From Pipra filicauda (Eukaryota > Chordata > Aves > Passeriformes > Pipridae), in the NCBI RefSeq assembly GCF_003945595.2, contig NW_024104416.1, positions 558,001 to 622,000 of the forward strand: a DNA stretch of 64,000 nt, read 5' to 3'. Positions 23,801 through 38,800 of this stretch are shown piece by piece. Both the position numbers and the translations under genes were made by a program. Within the stretch, counting starts at the first letter, position 1, and every line of letters begins with the position of its first letter. Under the pieces are notes generated by a model that saw only the letters and a list, made by a program, of their open reading frames with translations, searched no databases and was not told the DNA's origin.

Positions 23801-26800
23801 TATCCCAGGATGGAACTCGGATCAAAGCAGAAGTTTTGATGGGAGTTCCTACCTTGCCAGGTACTGCTTTTTTTTGAGCATCTGTAGGATGCTTAATAAT
23901 ATTCTGTCAAATTGGGTTGTATTTGCAAAATACCTTGAAAATGTTTTTAGGGGAGAACAGACTGTCTCACACCTGTATTTAAGCTTTAAAACAAATATTT
24001 TCTGTCTGGATTTAAACGTTAAATACTGTGGTCGTGCTGTCTCTTTTACTTCTAATGACCAAGTCTGAGAAGAAACACTGTCATTGATGTAATTGTAGTT
24101 AATTTATATTCAAACAGAGCCCATGCCACTAACGTTCCTTTAAATTCACTGTTACTTCCTCTGAAGTGTCTTCCAACAGCAACAAAAAAACTTGTTTTCT
24201 TAATTCCAGGGGTGCAATCCTCTTGCCGAGACTGGACGAAGCAAACTGCAAAATCAAAGAGCTGTCCTGAACCAGCAGATCTTAAGAGCAGTCAGAATGA
24301 GAGCTGGTGCTGAAAATCTGTTAAGGTAAATGGCATGGCTTGCTAATTCTCTTCCGAGATACGCTTTAAAAAAAAATTTTCTTTTAATTTTGTAAAGGTC
24401 TCTTAGCAGTTTCTTTTTCCCGGTCTGCCTAACACGCTGCATCAATCGCTGCTGGATGCTTTGTGAATTGCCCTGAAGTTTTTTCAAGCTGAAGCTCTAC
24501 GGGGTCTTTACCTGCTCTCAAGTTCTCTTTCAGCGCTGCTTTGTTGTAGCAAACAGCTCGATGTTACACTGCCTTAGGTGGCTCTCTTTGTTCACCTTTA
24601 TTGCTGGTGATGATGGCCAGGGAACCTCGCTGAATGTTGTCATGGCTGGGCTTCGCAAAGGAAGATCTGGGCAGGGCTCTACCCACGTTCGTTACAGGCA
24701 CGCTGGTGGCTGAAAAGGCCAATATGACATAGACAGGTCTGGTTGCAAAAGGCACAGCAGAAAGACTCCTTAGGTGGTAAATTCTGCAAGACACGATTCT
24801 TTCTGTGTTGTCTTTTCTCCTCCAGGGTGATCCTGCTGCGTTCTCAAAGGAGACAGCTGCCTTATAGATGGTGTGTCTCCAGACCTCCCCACTGGAGGCC
24901 AGAGTAGACCAGTTATGGTGATCAATCTGGCCAAGGCTGAAATGTTGTTTCAGGCAGTCCTTGTATCTCCTTTTCGGGGCTCCTCTCATGCCAGTGGCAA
25001 GTTCCCCATAAAGCAAGATCTTAGGGAGGGGGTGGTTGGTCCTTCATCCTGGAGACGTGCCCTGCCCAGCACAGCTGTGTTCTCAGCAACATGGCCTCAA
25101 TGCTTGTGACTGCTGCTTGTTCTAGAACAGATGGATTGGTCACATCATCTGACCAGGGGATGTTTAGGATTGTACGGAGGCAGCGTTGGTGGAACCGTTC
25201 TGGGAGTCACAGGTGGTGAATGTTGGAATGAGTCCTTTTACCCCTCAAATCAAAGCAAAGTGCCCCTGTGCGGTTGCTTTCTCCAAGATCCTTTAACTCT
25301 GTGCCCCACAGTGGAAAGGACCATCAGTTGCCTCCTTTATTCCATGTAGTGATGGCACAGGAGTAGCAGGGTAGCACAAATGTACTTTGGGGTTACACTT
25401 GCCACCAAATTCTCCTGAAGTTGGAGGTAACCAGAAGAGCTTCTGCTCTTCATCTACTGTATTTTGTCCACAAATTTTTTTTTAAGGACATGGTTCCTTG
25501 TTTGGGCGTCCCCACAGGAATAGCCTTGTGTTGGCCCTGTCTTAAGGCTGTTACAGCCCTTGATTAATTGCTTAGCAAACAGTGCTGCAGCTTTCCAACA
25601 GCCAATCCATCCCCCTGGTGCACAGAAATTTTCTCAATTCTCATCTGCAATAGTCTCCTGTAGAGTCTGTTTCTCTGCAACTGGAGCAACAATGGTTCTT
25701 CAAGAACCAAATCTAGGAAGTATACTTAAAGAAGTGAAAATGCTTGGATAAATTCAGTTTTCTTAAACCTGCTGTAATTGATAGGTTGCCCTTTGCTTGT
25801 CACCTCCCTTTATCTCCACTCTTGCACGAGAGGGGACAGGTTGAAAATTTAGGTAGTTTTAGCCTCTGACTGACTTAATTTTGTTTTGCTTTTCTGGTAG
25901 TTGATTCAGGAGTAAGACTTAGAGTCTTTTGCTACCTTTTGTTTGTTTAGCAAAATTATTATTTGAAACTGAGCACTGTTCACTCAGCTCGTGGTTTTGC
26001 TTGTCAGCTCAGGAGAGGAGTGTTTTGTAAAGGCTGAGGAGATGAGCAGTGTCCAAAGTGACACTGGGAACATTCAACTTAAAGCTGTCCTAAAGTTCAG
26101 CTTCTGATGCCAATATTAACTGCTGAAATACTGAAGTTGCTGTTCACAAGAGTGGGAACTAAGCCTATTTAAGGAAAGAGGCTCAGATTTATTCCTTAAG
26201 TTTTTAGAAATCTAAAGTGAATTTACATCTGTTGGACTATTAAAACTTGCTAGTTCTTTGAAAGAAGGAATTTTAAAAATAGATAGTTCACATGGCTTGA
26301 TGTATTTACAGTCTCCTAAGGAAAAACATCAACAAGCTTTAGGTTTTCAGACTCTATTTGAATTTCATCAGCTTCTAAAAGGAAAAATAAAATTGCTGTC
26401 CACAAGGAGCCTTCTGCAGTAGGACTTGGGAAAAAGCTGGAAATACAGTTTTCTTTACTTTTGGCTGAAAGTAAATGCTAGGCTTGAGGCAAACGATCCA
26501 TGTAGTGCAAAGGCTTTTGTTTTTAGAATTTCTGAAAGTCTCCCACTCCTTTTCATTGTCTTTTGTTCTGGAAAAGCTGAGTTAAAATTGAATTCAGAGT
26601 AGAGTTATGTGGATCTCAAGGATATCACGTTGCCCCTGTAGCTGCCTTTGCTGGTTGTCATTACAAAGAATGTCTACAGTGCAAAAAAACCCATAAAAAG
26701 GTAATCAAAGGAACTCTAAATTGACATAGATGTTACAGCAAGAGAGCCAACAGAGAAGGTGACCTGGAGGGAGCATTGGGGTTTCTGAAAAAGGTATTGG

Positions 26801-29800
26801 AATCCCTCCTGTGGAGGGTGGTAAACCAGACTAAACACAGAGCCTTAATATACCATGATTAAAATGCTTGTAGCATCAAGGCTTGCCCATTTATTTATTG
26901 TTTTATTTATTATATATTATTTATTATGAGTTTATGTATATTTATTATTTATTAGTGCTGCCTTTACTGAGGAAGATCCATTCCACCCTGTGTTTGTGTC
27001 AAGTTTGTCTTATTATGGTAATAAATGTTAACGTTGCTTAATTTAAGCAATCCAAGTTATTCATTAAAGTACAACATAGAAAATTCACAGATAACTAATT
27101 TATAATAAGAAGTGCAAACTTAGAATTTTGGCCTTGGAATAACTAGTTCTTCACCAAGGTGTCCACAGGAGGACTGTTCCAAGTACAGCCTAGATTTATG
27201 ACATAGTTGTTCCTAAATATTTATGAAGGTGAATTTTGTCTTAAAATAAAGATAAATGCAAAATGCTGCAAATTTGAAATAAATTTTATTACTGTCTAGG
27301 ATTTGGACTCAAAGGGTATAATATCTGTATCTGTGGGTACAGATCAAGACCTTTTATCTTAAACTCATATCTGTGGTTATGGATACAGATGGTTTAAGTC
27401 TCTTGGAAAGAGCAATGTTCTCATAAATTCTCTATATGGAGAATCAGGTTAGAAATTGTGATATGAATACACAGAAAAGCTCGGGGGGGCTAGATACTAC
27501 CATCCACCGTGCCAGCAGTTCAAAATGTTGGGATTTAAATACATAAATGGCAAAGGAAACAAGAAACAAAAAATCATTTACATGCAACAAAATGAAATTA
27601 TAGAGAAAGTTGTCTTGTATTAAAAAGAAATATCTTTCTACCAGTAGATCTTTCTGTAGTAACTGTTCTTTTATTCTTAAGATCAGAAGTCTCAACAGAT
27701 CTTGATTCAATTTATAAAGTGGGGAAGTATCTTTTGAAAAAATGTCTCCTGACCTCCACCCTCCTGTCTTCTTTTAGGAAAAAAAAATCACACAGTCTGA
27801 AAATAGGATAGTGATTCTGTTTAATGCTTTAGTTTTGTTGATTAATGTATCTGAAAAGAAGCCTGACCCTTAATGAAACCCCCCAAAAATTAGCATTTAG
27901 CAAACCTTCTGTGGCATGTGCAGTTATCTGGAAACTATCCCAGGCACTCTCTTGACAGAAAATAAAATCTGAAACGTGAGGTCTTGTATCATCTCCTAAA
28001 GGGGATAAAAAAAAAAATCTTAAAAATGTTGAGAATGCTGGCAAGGGGTCAGCCGAGCTTGTGGGGAAACCTTTTCCCCAGCACTAAAAAAATGATGTGT
28101 CTCTTTCTGCAGAGCAACCACCAACAACAAAGTACGAGAGCAGGTACTGCTGGAGCTGAGCTTTGTCAACTCAGACCTGCAGATCCTAAAGGAGGAATTG
28201 GAAGGACTTAATATCTCAGTCGAAGTTTATCAAAATGCAGAGTAAGTATAAAGCCAAGTTACTCAATTATTAACAGATCTGTTTACCCTTGGAAACAAAG
28301 TTGTTTCTAGGGGAGTGTGAATGTTGGACAATAACCACGTGAGAGAACAGGGAGCTCGATAGGAAGAGAACATATCTGATGGGAGATTTGTTGACTAAGG
28401 GTTAGTCTGCATATTTGCCTTTCACTTGGGCAAGGAATGTTCCACCAATCCTTAGATATGGAGCTCCTTTGAAGAGGGGAGAACTGAAAGCTCTTGGGGC
28501 TGTACTTGGGAACCTGGCACTGAGCAGAATTCCCCGTGCTGGAATGGCTCACGGGCTCAGTGCAGAGTGAGCAAACTTGGGGATATGATAGTGTCTCTTC
28601 TCCAGTGTGGTGCATACAACAGCCCTCTCTTCAGAACAGAAGTACAACACTGGTTTGTTGTTCAGAGCAGACCAGGTAGTGTTTAATGTGCGCCCTTCAG
28701 TGACAAATTCACAAATTTGGTAGTTAAAAGCAGAGAAATTTTAAGTAGATGAAACTGGATTTTTCCAAGGTTCCACTGAATTTTTTAAATTGCAATGGAT
28801 TCCTCAAAGATAAGACTTCCAAGTATTCATTGCCTGCATGCTGCAGGTCTGAGTCCCTCTTGGCACTGTCCTCAGTTAGGTGTTAACTTCCAGGTGGATT
28901 ACAAGGAATTCTTAATGTAGAGGGGCTGATAAAGCACATTTCCAGTGGGGCAGCTTTCAACTGAATGCTGGCTTGATGAAAAATATCTATGTTTAGTTTT
29001 TCTCAGAAAGAAACCTATGCTAAAGTTCCTGCCTTCCACCTCCATGGCAAACTTTGACAACTATTCAATGCAAAAATGTTATGTTTCGTTTTTTTTTTTT
29101 TTTATTTGATTTTTTTTGTTTGTTTGTTTGCTTTTTTGTATATGTTTTTTTTGGGGGTCTCTGTGTGTGTGTTTTGGGGGGTCTTTGTGTGTGTGTTTTG
29201 GGGGGTCTTTGTGTGTGTGTTTTTGGGGGTCTTTGTGCGTGTGTTTTTGGGGGTCTTTGTGGGTGTGTTTGGGGGGTCTTTGTGCGTGTGTTTTTTTGTG
29301 TGTGTGGTTGTGGTTGTTGGTTTTTTTTTTTTTTTTTTTTTTTTTGGTTTGGTTTTCTTTTTGTTCAAGATTGTATTGGTGTTCATAGATGCCTCTGAGC
29401 ACAGAGAGCACTATGAAAGTTATGGCTGTGGAAATGAGAGCAGGACTCCACAAGTACTATTTCTTCTTCTAGCTAAGGAATATTAAAAACACTTGGATTC
29501 TCAATGCAGGGTGAGCAGTAGGTCAGACCCCAAGGCAGGCAGAATCCTTGAGGCTGGACAGCAATATGCTTATTATTCTCTCCTAATCCTGCTTCCCCAG
29601 TCTGTTTTAAAGGTATTTTACCTCTCTGATGTTGTTCAGTCTAAGCTGTAAATGCTTTTTATGTTTCAAAAGCTGAAGTAATCACTTATCTGTAGCTGTT
29701 CTGCAGCCTCTAAGAGCAAACAGTTCTTAGCAGCTGTTCTGTGAGTGTTGTGCCTCCAGTCGTTCAGGTGAGGGCACACCCGTGGGTTATGGACTGCCCT

Positions 29801-32800
29801 GCAGGGTTGGCATTCCCACTGCCTGCACACACCTCAGCTGCAGTGGGAAGTGTGATGCTGTTTCTCCTGGGCTCTGGAAATCCAGGATCACCTCCCTAAC
29901 TGCTCAGTGCTCCCATGACGTTGGCTCTGTGGGTGTGATGCCTCAGCTATGCCAAAAATAAACATTCGATTCCTTCGAATGACAAATACTGGTGTCTACA
30001 GGGACAGTGGGTGACGTAGAGTTCACAAAATCAGGAGATTAGGATTTCTTTTGCATGTGTCTCACTTCCTTTTTGGGGAGAAAGCTTTGATATAATCTGT
30101 AGCAAAAGCGTTGAGGTTTCTTCTAAAAGCCTCAGCAGCAATCAGCTCGTTTGCACTTCCTGCAGTGGTGTTTTGGCTCTGCATCCTGCAAGTCTTCTTC
30201 AAGTTAGCAGAGCCCCTTTCTGGAGCGTGAAAGACTCTTCCTCTGCTGGGGAAGCTCCATTCCTAATCCCACCTTCCCAAGATGGAATTTTCACTAGTAA
30301 GAAAGCTGACTTTGCTGATAAGACCATAAAGAACTGTGGGATTTTGCAGTTGGTAGTGGAACAGTGATTGGACGGTCAAACGGTTGCTTTCAGAAAACAT
30401 GAAAATATTAAATAAACCTTAGAACTTCTTGATAGTGATCTGTTAAACCTACTCAAAAATCTGTGTATCTGGAAACAGTTCTGATCTTTAAGTCACAGTT
30501 CTCATCCTTATAGCCTTTTGATATTCTACAGGTTGACACTTAGCATTGTCTAGGAACTAAGGAGTTCTTGGATTTCTTATTCCTAGACCTTTCCCTGTAA
30601 AAATTGGTGTATTTTGGCCCTGTTTTCCCCTGCATTAGGCACACACATCACTTCTGCATATGAAACCCTTGGCAGCATGGAAAATACTGATTAGAACTCC
30701 TGATAATTACCATAGCTCTTACTGGGGCAGATCTCCTGGCAGCTGTGGAGCTAAATTGCAGTAAGGAGACTTTGAGAGTCACCTTTTCTTTCCTTGAAGG
30801 AAAAATAGGCTTAAATGGAAAAAAAAAAAAAGCACAGGCAAATAGCTTTTTTCACTCTCTTCTTGAGAAGTCACAGGCCATTAAGCAGATTTTCTTGGGC
30901 AGGAAGGTATATAAATGTTAAACCAAATGTTTCCCTGAGCACACATCAGTGTACAAACTTCCTGTCATCAAATAAACAAAAGTAATTAAAACAGGCAAAC
31001 AGAAAACAAATATTTCTGAATATATTTGCTTTTTTTGTGTTTCCACAGAGAGACTTTCAGTATTCCCTTGGTACCTCTTGGCCTGAAGGAAACCAAGGAA
31101 GTTGACTTTACACTCCCCCTCAAGGTAAGTTTCTCATACACATCTCAGAATGAGCAGCTAACAGAAATAACTTCCATTTCAGATTTGTTTTAAAGAAGCA
31201 GAAGTAATGTTTGTTTTGCCCTAAACCCAAGATCACAACGTGTTTAAAAATTCATTACCAATTATTTGGGTCACTGCTCCTTTCTAACTAGGACAAGGAG
31301 GCAGAAAATATTGTCAGAAATTCTACTTTGGAGACAGCAGAGTTAAACCAAAGTGAAGAAAAATTCCTCCTATGGTTTTTGGTTTTAATTAAGAGCGTTG
31401 ATTACTGATTTAAGTGTAAAGGGAAGTAGTACTGAAGGTTTTACTGGACATAATGCAGTGATTAACCACCTTGGAATTGCCCTAATAGAGCTGACAAGAA
31501 TTTGACAGTCTGTTTCTGTTAACAAGTTTTTATGGTCACTTGATTCCCTTGTCATTTTAGGTAACAGCTTTTTGTTTGCCCCTTTCAAAACCACCAAGTA
31601 TTGTTGTTTTAAAACCTACTGGAGTTGCTGTAACAGGTGTTTGGTTCCTTTACATTGGAGTGAAGTTTCTTATCTCAGATATCAAATCAAATTATTAGTC
31701 CTATTGTCTTTTTGTAGTCTCATTGCTGTATGTTACTTTACTGTTAACTTGAAGGGAGTAGACACTGTTCACAACTGAATCAATTTTATACTGATTGTAA
31801 CTGCAGAAAAAGTAAGTTAATTTTAGATATTCCAATTTTTTACCTTTTTTTAGGACTTTATTCTGGAACATTATAGTGAAGACAGTTCTGAGTATGAGGA
31901 TGAAATAGCAGATCTCATGGATCTGAGACAGGTAAGTTCAAGTATGGCATACCATGAGGTCTTTTAGTCTACAGTTGCAAATAATAACATTTGTATGGAA
32001 ACAGAATATGCCACTTTTACTTAGAGCTTATCATATTCTTACTGACTTCATTTCTGAGGCGTGGAACACAAATCTCCATTGTCCGAGAGGTTTAAAATCT
32101 GAGTTAAGAACAAGCGAAGGAAAAGATGAAGCTATGCAAAGTGATAAAGCTTTGCAAACCTTGTAAACCCGAGATTTGTCTTACCTGCTTTTTGTTTGTT
32201 TGTTTCTTTGTTTGTTTTAATTCAAACTATTTTAAATTTAGCAGGAAGAGTGCTGAAGTGAATGAATCTGGCAAAATATTGTAGTAGAATGGCAGGTATT
32301 TCTAAGTATTGTTTGTTTCCTGTATTATACTAAAAACAGAGGTGTTCTCTGTAGCTTTCATAAAACACCTGCAATCTTTATGTAATTAACTCTGAGACTT
32401 TACAAACAGATCCTGTTTGCTCCCTTAGAGGTTCTGTGCAGCTGAAGAACTCTTATTTGGAATACATCCATATGGCCTTAGGCTTGCTGTTCTCGGATTC
32501 CACACATTTCTCTGCTATGCAGAAGTCCAAAGGAAGCAGGGCTTTCTCCCTGGTGTGTCACTTCATCCTGTAAGTCCCCAGAACACACCTGATTTTCCTC
32601 TGCTGTGTTCCCAGGCCTGCCGCACTCCCAGCCGAGACGAGGCTGGCATTGAGATGTTGATAAGCTACTTCCTGCAACTTGGTTACGTAGAAAACAGATT
32701 TTTCCCACCCACCAGGCACATGGGAGTTTTATTTACATGGTAGGTGTGTAGTTCATGTTTCTCTTTAGTACTTTTTTTTTTTCCTTGCCCAGAACAGTGC

Positions 32801-35800
32801 TAATCATTAACTGTCTCATGCTGAATTTGAAGCCTGTCAGTGTGTGTCTCCTCCTGACTCCCTGCAGTGTGTGTTGTTGGGTTTTTTTAGAGTTAAGTGT
32901 AAACCTGAGTACAATACACCCCTTTCATGCTTAGAGCGAAACCATTGGCTAGATTATGATTTGGGCTACAGGTTAGCTCAAGGGCAAAAGACAGAAAATA
33001 ACCATTTTGGACAGCTACAGATGTTTCTGAACTCCAAACCTTCTAACACAAAGCGGATGAGGAATGGGTCAGACCTTAATTCCCCTCCTTCCATTTCTTA
33101 AGAAGACCATTTGGGCCACAAGAGAGAAAGGAGTGACTTAATTTATTATAGGGGAATATTTACTACACCTGTAAGCAAAATTCGACTCTGAATTCAAAGA
33201 TTTATGATGAAAAAAATGAACTCCTGTGGCCAGGAGGAACTGCTAAATTTCTATTCATAAGTGCAAATAGAAACTTTAACCAGCAGCAGTGGAGAATCTG
33301 ACCATGCCTATAGTTGATCTCTGGTGACATCTGAGTAGGAGAGCACAGCAGCACACGTGGGTACTTCCTGCTCTCGGCCTCTGTGATGTTTTATAGGCTC
33401 TTCTGGGTGAGATATAACAACCTTCTGGAGGCGCTGCTGTGAGACCTGCTGAAGACTGAGGCTCAAACACAGCTGCTCTCTGGCTTGCAGCATGTCCTGC
33501 AGTACATGATGGTGTTTCTATTCATCTCCATTTTCACTGCAGCAGAGCAGTTCTTAAGAATTCCACTTAGAATCCCACTCTGCTCACTCAGAAAACAGAA
33601 TGAGATTACCTGTTGTTTCAATGGACTCTGCGAATCTTAACACTTCTAATATTTGTTTCCCAAGGTATGACTCCTTCACAGGTGTCCCAGTGTGTCAGCA
33701 AAATCTGTTGCTTGAGAAGGCAAGTATTTTATTCAACATTGGAGCTCTCTACACCCAGATTGGAACAAGATGCAACCGTCAGACCCAGGCTGGACTCGAA
33801 AATGCTGTTGATGCTTTTCAGAAAGCTGCAGGTACACATTTTAAAATACTGGGAGGGTCTTTATGCCAATGTTCCTGATCTCATTCAGATGTCCTACAGA
33901 TGGCTGCATTTCCTACTGACTTTGTTACACGAAAAAGGAGGAATAGAGAAATTCAAGAAGCCAAGTGAGGAGCTCAGATGAAGCTTTAATTCTTGATCTG
34001 TAATCTCCAGCTGTAGTCTGAACATGTAGATAAAGCCAGTGAATCCTGTGGTTAGTGATTAGTGAGCTGCAGTTCAAAGGTCCATTAACTGCATTAACTG
34101 CTCCATTGTGCATTCCCTGTTTCACCAGTGTGACTGCTTTTACCTCAGCGAGAGCACATTGCTGTTAAATCTGTACAAGAGGCAATTTAAAGTTCTGATA
34201 AAAAGCCTTAAAACCTAGTTTTCCAGATGGAGGTCTTAAAAATTCATCTTGCTGTATTCTCTGGTAAAAGTTGGAATTCACTGAAAGTCAACTACCTGTT
34301 TTCCAGAGATTCCAAAGGCAAACAGGTTCAAAATAATCAGTCTCTGTCCCAAGCAAGGAAAAATAGAAATTCTAATAAAGGGAGAACTTGAACTAACATG
34401 TTATAAAAGCTTTTGTTTTGTTGGGGGTTTTTAAATAGGTTTTCTAATTTGTTTTTGAAGTATCATCTGTGCTACACATAATGCTGGAAGACATGTCCTG
34501 TGTAATTAGTATGTACTGTAAGATTAATTTCTGCACTAACAATCTGTGGCTGTTGGTTTCCACTGTATGGGTGGAAACAGCTGCAAACCACAAATTGAAT
34601 TGTCCTGAACCCCCTCTTTTGAGTACACAGCTATCAAAAAAAAAAAAATTATACCATTTCTTCATGCATTTTTAAAAAATTCTTTTTCAACTTCTGTATT
34701 TCATCTAAAAGGCATTACAAAAGTTGGGAAATTTCTCCCATTTTATTGCTGCACCTTCCATTTTGCAAATAATAATAAAAAAAAAAATCACTGCTTTTCA
34801 CTTCAATGTGTTTGCAGAACAGAATGAATTCCAAACTGGAAAGGTGTTGTTTGCTCCCACAGAACCTTTGCAGGGCCCCAGAGCAATGTGCTCAGGAGGC
34901 ATTTCATTGTACCTGTGCATGGCTCCGTGACACCTCATTATGCTGGCAGAGACATGATACAGAGCTTGAATTAACTGTTTCTCAGTGCTGAACTAAGGTA
35001 CTGCACAGAGTTTGGCATCAGCAAAGCTCTCTGCCTGAGCAGAAATATGTTAAGAACAAAAAACCCCACATATTTCCTCCCCTGTGCTTTCAGTTCCTTG
35101 CAGTAGGGCACTCCATCAGTACTTGGGAGGCACCTGGCAAGTTTGGCCTTAGTTTTTTCAGTGCAAAAAGGTAAAGATGGCCATAATTCAAATTTCTGTG
35201 AGGGCATATTAAAAATTAAGGTATAAGTGTAACATGGAACAATAAAAAACACAGAAACTGTTAGTAGGAAAATACAGCACAACGTGGCCAGAACTGAGTG
35301 TAGTGGCAAGAAGGAAGGTTACAGAAGCTGGGACACTCAAAAGGCAGAGGTCTTACTGTTACACTTTTGCAGGATTATCAGCAATTAGCAAGCTGGTAGA
35401 ACTCACTAAACCAGTTGGATGACAGGCACACTGAAGGTTATGCTTCCATCTGTGAACCTGTTACTCAATATTTGCACTGTACTTAGTGTTTGTTTTTAAT
35501 TTGATAACTAATAGAAATTACATTTTGGTGGAAACAAATGTCTAAAGAAGAATCTTATTTTTACCCCATTAAATATCAACACAGAAAGGTTCTAGTTTAC
35601 TTAGAGGCATAGAATGGAGCTTTCCCTGGGGCAAACAATGCACTGAGCAGCATCTGAAAGGGAGATTTATAATTAAGTTGATAGGTTTGTGTTTTTTCCT
35701 TCCATGCTGCTGTCACCTGTTTACAGCTATGCAGGTTTCTTTCTGTCCCCTGTATAAACCCTGCCTCCTGCTCCCATATACAAGTCACCTCCAGTTCAGC

Positions 35801-38800
35801 ACAGTTTTATGGTCCATCCCAAGAACTGTTCCAAACAAAGCTGGAGGCAGTGCCCTCAAAACTTGCAGTCTCTGTCGCTCCTCTGAACTGTAGTTTTGAG
35901 AACTGTGCCTGGGGATGACTGATGGAAACACAAAGCAAAACCTATAGGTCAGTTTAATTCCATGTACAGCAAGAGTCCCTTCAGATTGCTGCAGTGCAAT
36001 ACTAGAAGATATGCTTTTAATCCTAATTATTGTGGTACATGATAATTAAGTTCACTTGTTTCTCTCTTTGTCATGCTAACAAAACCATTTTTTGTGGTTT
36101 CAGGAGTCCTAAGCTACTTAAAGGAGACTTTTACTCACACCCCAAGTTATGACATGAGCCCAGCTATGCTGAATGTGCTGGTGAAGATGATGCTTGCCCA
36201 AGCTCAGGAGTGTGTTTTTGAGCAGATTGGTCTCTCTGGAATACGCAATGAGTTTTTCACACTTGTAAAAATGACACAGGAAGTTGCCAAGGTGAAATAT
36301 GGGACTTTAAATCTAGTCTTAAAAATAACTGTTTACAGTGCTGTGTTAATAGCTCCAGCTTCTAGTAGCATTAATGGAATTTATTAAAAATTCAGCATTT
36401 ATTAAAAATAAAAAGGGACAGCTCCCAAGCTTCAGTGAGAATCACAACCTTACAGAAGATTAAAACGTGAATAGCTGCAATTTAAACATTGTTTTAGAAC
36501 TGTTACAGTTTTTTAGTTAATAATTCACGGAGCTGAACAGAAACATGCTGAGACACTCGGGCAGTAAATTTGCTGAAGGCTTTTTTATGTTGCTATTTAT
36601 GTTGCTCTTGCAAACAGTACAGATTTTGTCCACAGGACTACACACAAAAGGCCAGGGTTGTTTGTGTGGTTCCCTGTTAAGTATTGAACACAACCTGTCT
36701 TGTTTCCCAGCAAACCTAAAAAACCCAGGTCCGAAAGAATAACTAAATTGTAACCGAGGGAAGGACCATGATGAACAGAGCCAGACTGGTACCTGCAGAA
36801 CTGTCTTGGGACTTGCCAGACAATGAGGCAGGCCCAGAAGGTGTAGTGCTCCTACTTGGAAGTGCATCCCAAAAATTGGGTCTGCCACTAAGACATTCAC
36901 CTGCTTTCTGAGTCATTTCAGAGTAGCAGATCAGCTGGTTCCACGCTGGATAAACAGGCAAAGCCTTTCCTACCAAGCCTGCAAAGTTGCCCTGACTTAC
37001 CTGTAGGATTGATCAGCTGCTGGGGAAAGACCTTTTGGTTCTGTCAGCTGGAGAAGTTTGATCCATTAAACCAGAATTCACTGCTTGGAAAACTTTTATT
37101 TCCTCTATGTGAAGTACAGTATCCCAGTTTTAACTAGACCACACAAACTTAAGGCTAGGTGTGACTCCACAGTTTCAAAGTGAAGCACAAACTTACTGTA
37201 TAAGTAATATGCTTCACCCCTTTTCTCAACTGAATTAACTCGATCAGATATATTTACAAATTAAAACCTCTTTATTATATGGTGTTTTTATTCAACTCTG
37301 AACCCATAAAGGCTTACTGACTCAGTCCATCTGTTTGGGTACAACACAGATTTGCCTTTCTCATAAGGGAAAAATCAGAGATGGAATTTCAGATTTTTTC
37401 CAAACTTATTTCCAATCCTTTCTAACTGTATTTTTTTCCCTCTTTGATGTGATTGCATGTGAAGTTATCTTAAGACTGAATATGATATCCCTTACTTGAG
37501 CACCTAATAGCTAATGTTAAATTCTCATACCTGTGCTTTATTTCAGGTGGGAGAGGTTTACATGCTGGTTAACACTGCAATGAATCAGGAACCAGTGAAA
37601 GAAAATATTCCCTATTCCTGGTCTAAGCTGGCACAAATAAAGTCAGACCACTACAAAGCTCTGGCACATTATTTCACTGCCACCATTCTGTGTGACCATG
37701 AATGTAAGAATCATACTTCCTCTCTATGTTCACATAAATAACAGTAATAAACACACCAACAGTTATAATTTGGTCTGTAAATAGGACAGTAACTTTGGCA
37801 CTTCAATATATGTTAAATTGTGTTCATATGTTAAATTTTCCTACTCAACCATGAGGCCATGCTCTGTAGTCTTTTACAGAAGAATCTGAAAATTCAATAA
37901 ACCAACTTTAGCAGAAACAAAAGAAAAATTATATGCTACTAAATAGTTCCATTTTTATCCACATATTCTGGCATAGAAGTATTATTTGCCTATTGATGCA
38001 AGACTGATCAAGATGATGAAACTGATAAAGTTCCTAAAAACTTGAAATTCCTATTAATATGTATATAAAAAAAAATAACTCCCCAACAATCCAGCTGAAG
38101 GAAGGGGGGAGCAGGAGGTGTGTGATGGTTGGTGTTCGGTGTCCCTTGTTGCAGTGCAGCCTGGTGATGATGAGGACCAGCAGGAGAAGGCCTTGTCCCA
38201 GCTCTATGACCACATGCCCGAAGGACTCGTGGCTCTGGCTGTTCTGAAGGACAAAGTGAGGAGAAAACAATTAGGTAACTGCCACTTTCACACAGTTGCT
38301 CGCTATCATTTGAAAATTCCTTTGTGTTTCTTGCCTGGGGGTGACAGCCCGTGGTTTGTGGTGTTGGCAGGGAAGGCACATCTGCGCCAGGCCGTCGTTT
38401 ACCACGAGGAAGCTCTGAGGGTCTGCGGGCTGTGCAAAAAGCTGCGGAACATTGACGTTCTCCAGGAGGTGCTGACAGCTGCACACAAGCGGTCACTGCT
38501 CAAATATGCTCAGCAAGAGACAGAAGATGACTTTCTGAGTCTAATCCAGGCTCCAGATATCCTTCGTAAGTGGGCACAGCCAGGGATAAAGGAAGAGATT
38601 CTTTCCAGAGAGGGTGCTCAGCCATTGGAATGGGTTGCCCAGGGAAGTGGGGGATTCTCCGTCCCTGGAGGTTTTTAAGAACAGACTGGATGTGGCATCA
38701 GTGCCATGGGCTGGGAACCACAGCGGGGTTGGATCAAGGGTTGGACCTGATGATCTCAGAGGTCCCTTCCAACCCAGCTGATTCTATGATTCTGTGATAT

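Larger units (their letters stand above)
14930..24209 (+). other. RHPN2: RHPN2 intron 1 (9.3 kb)
   Basis: The intron has donor GTGAGC at 14930 and acceptor TTCCAG ending at 24209. It contains the G-run array, a CR1 tail at 15434-15650, poly-purine and A-rich low-complexity patches, and a CpG-bearing patch near 23.14-23.28 kb that differs from its AT-rich surroundings. A 210-codon frame at 18180-18812 has no family resemblance that I recognise and is best treated as chance. Confidence 0.75.

Noticed and set aside
29054..29486. Overlapping frames of 90-136 codons in RHPN2 intron 3
   Set aside because: They are translations of the T/G tandem array on both strands and carry only periodic residues.
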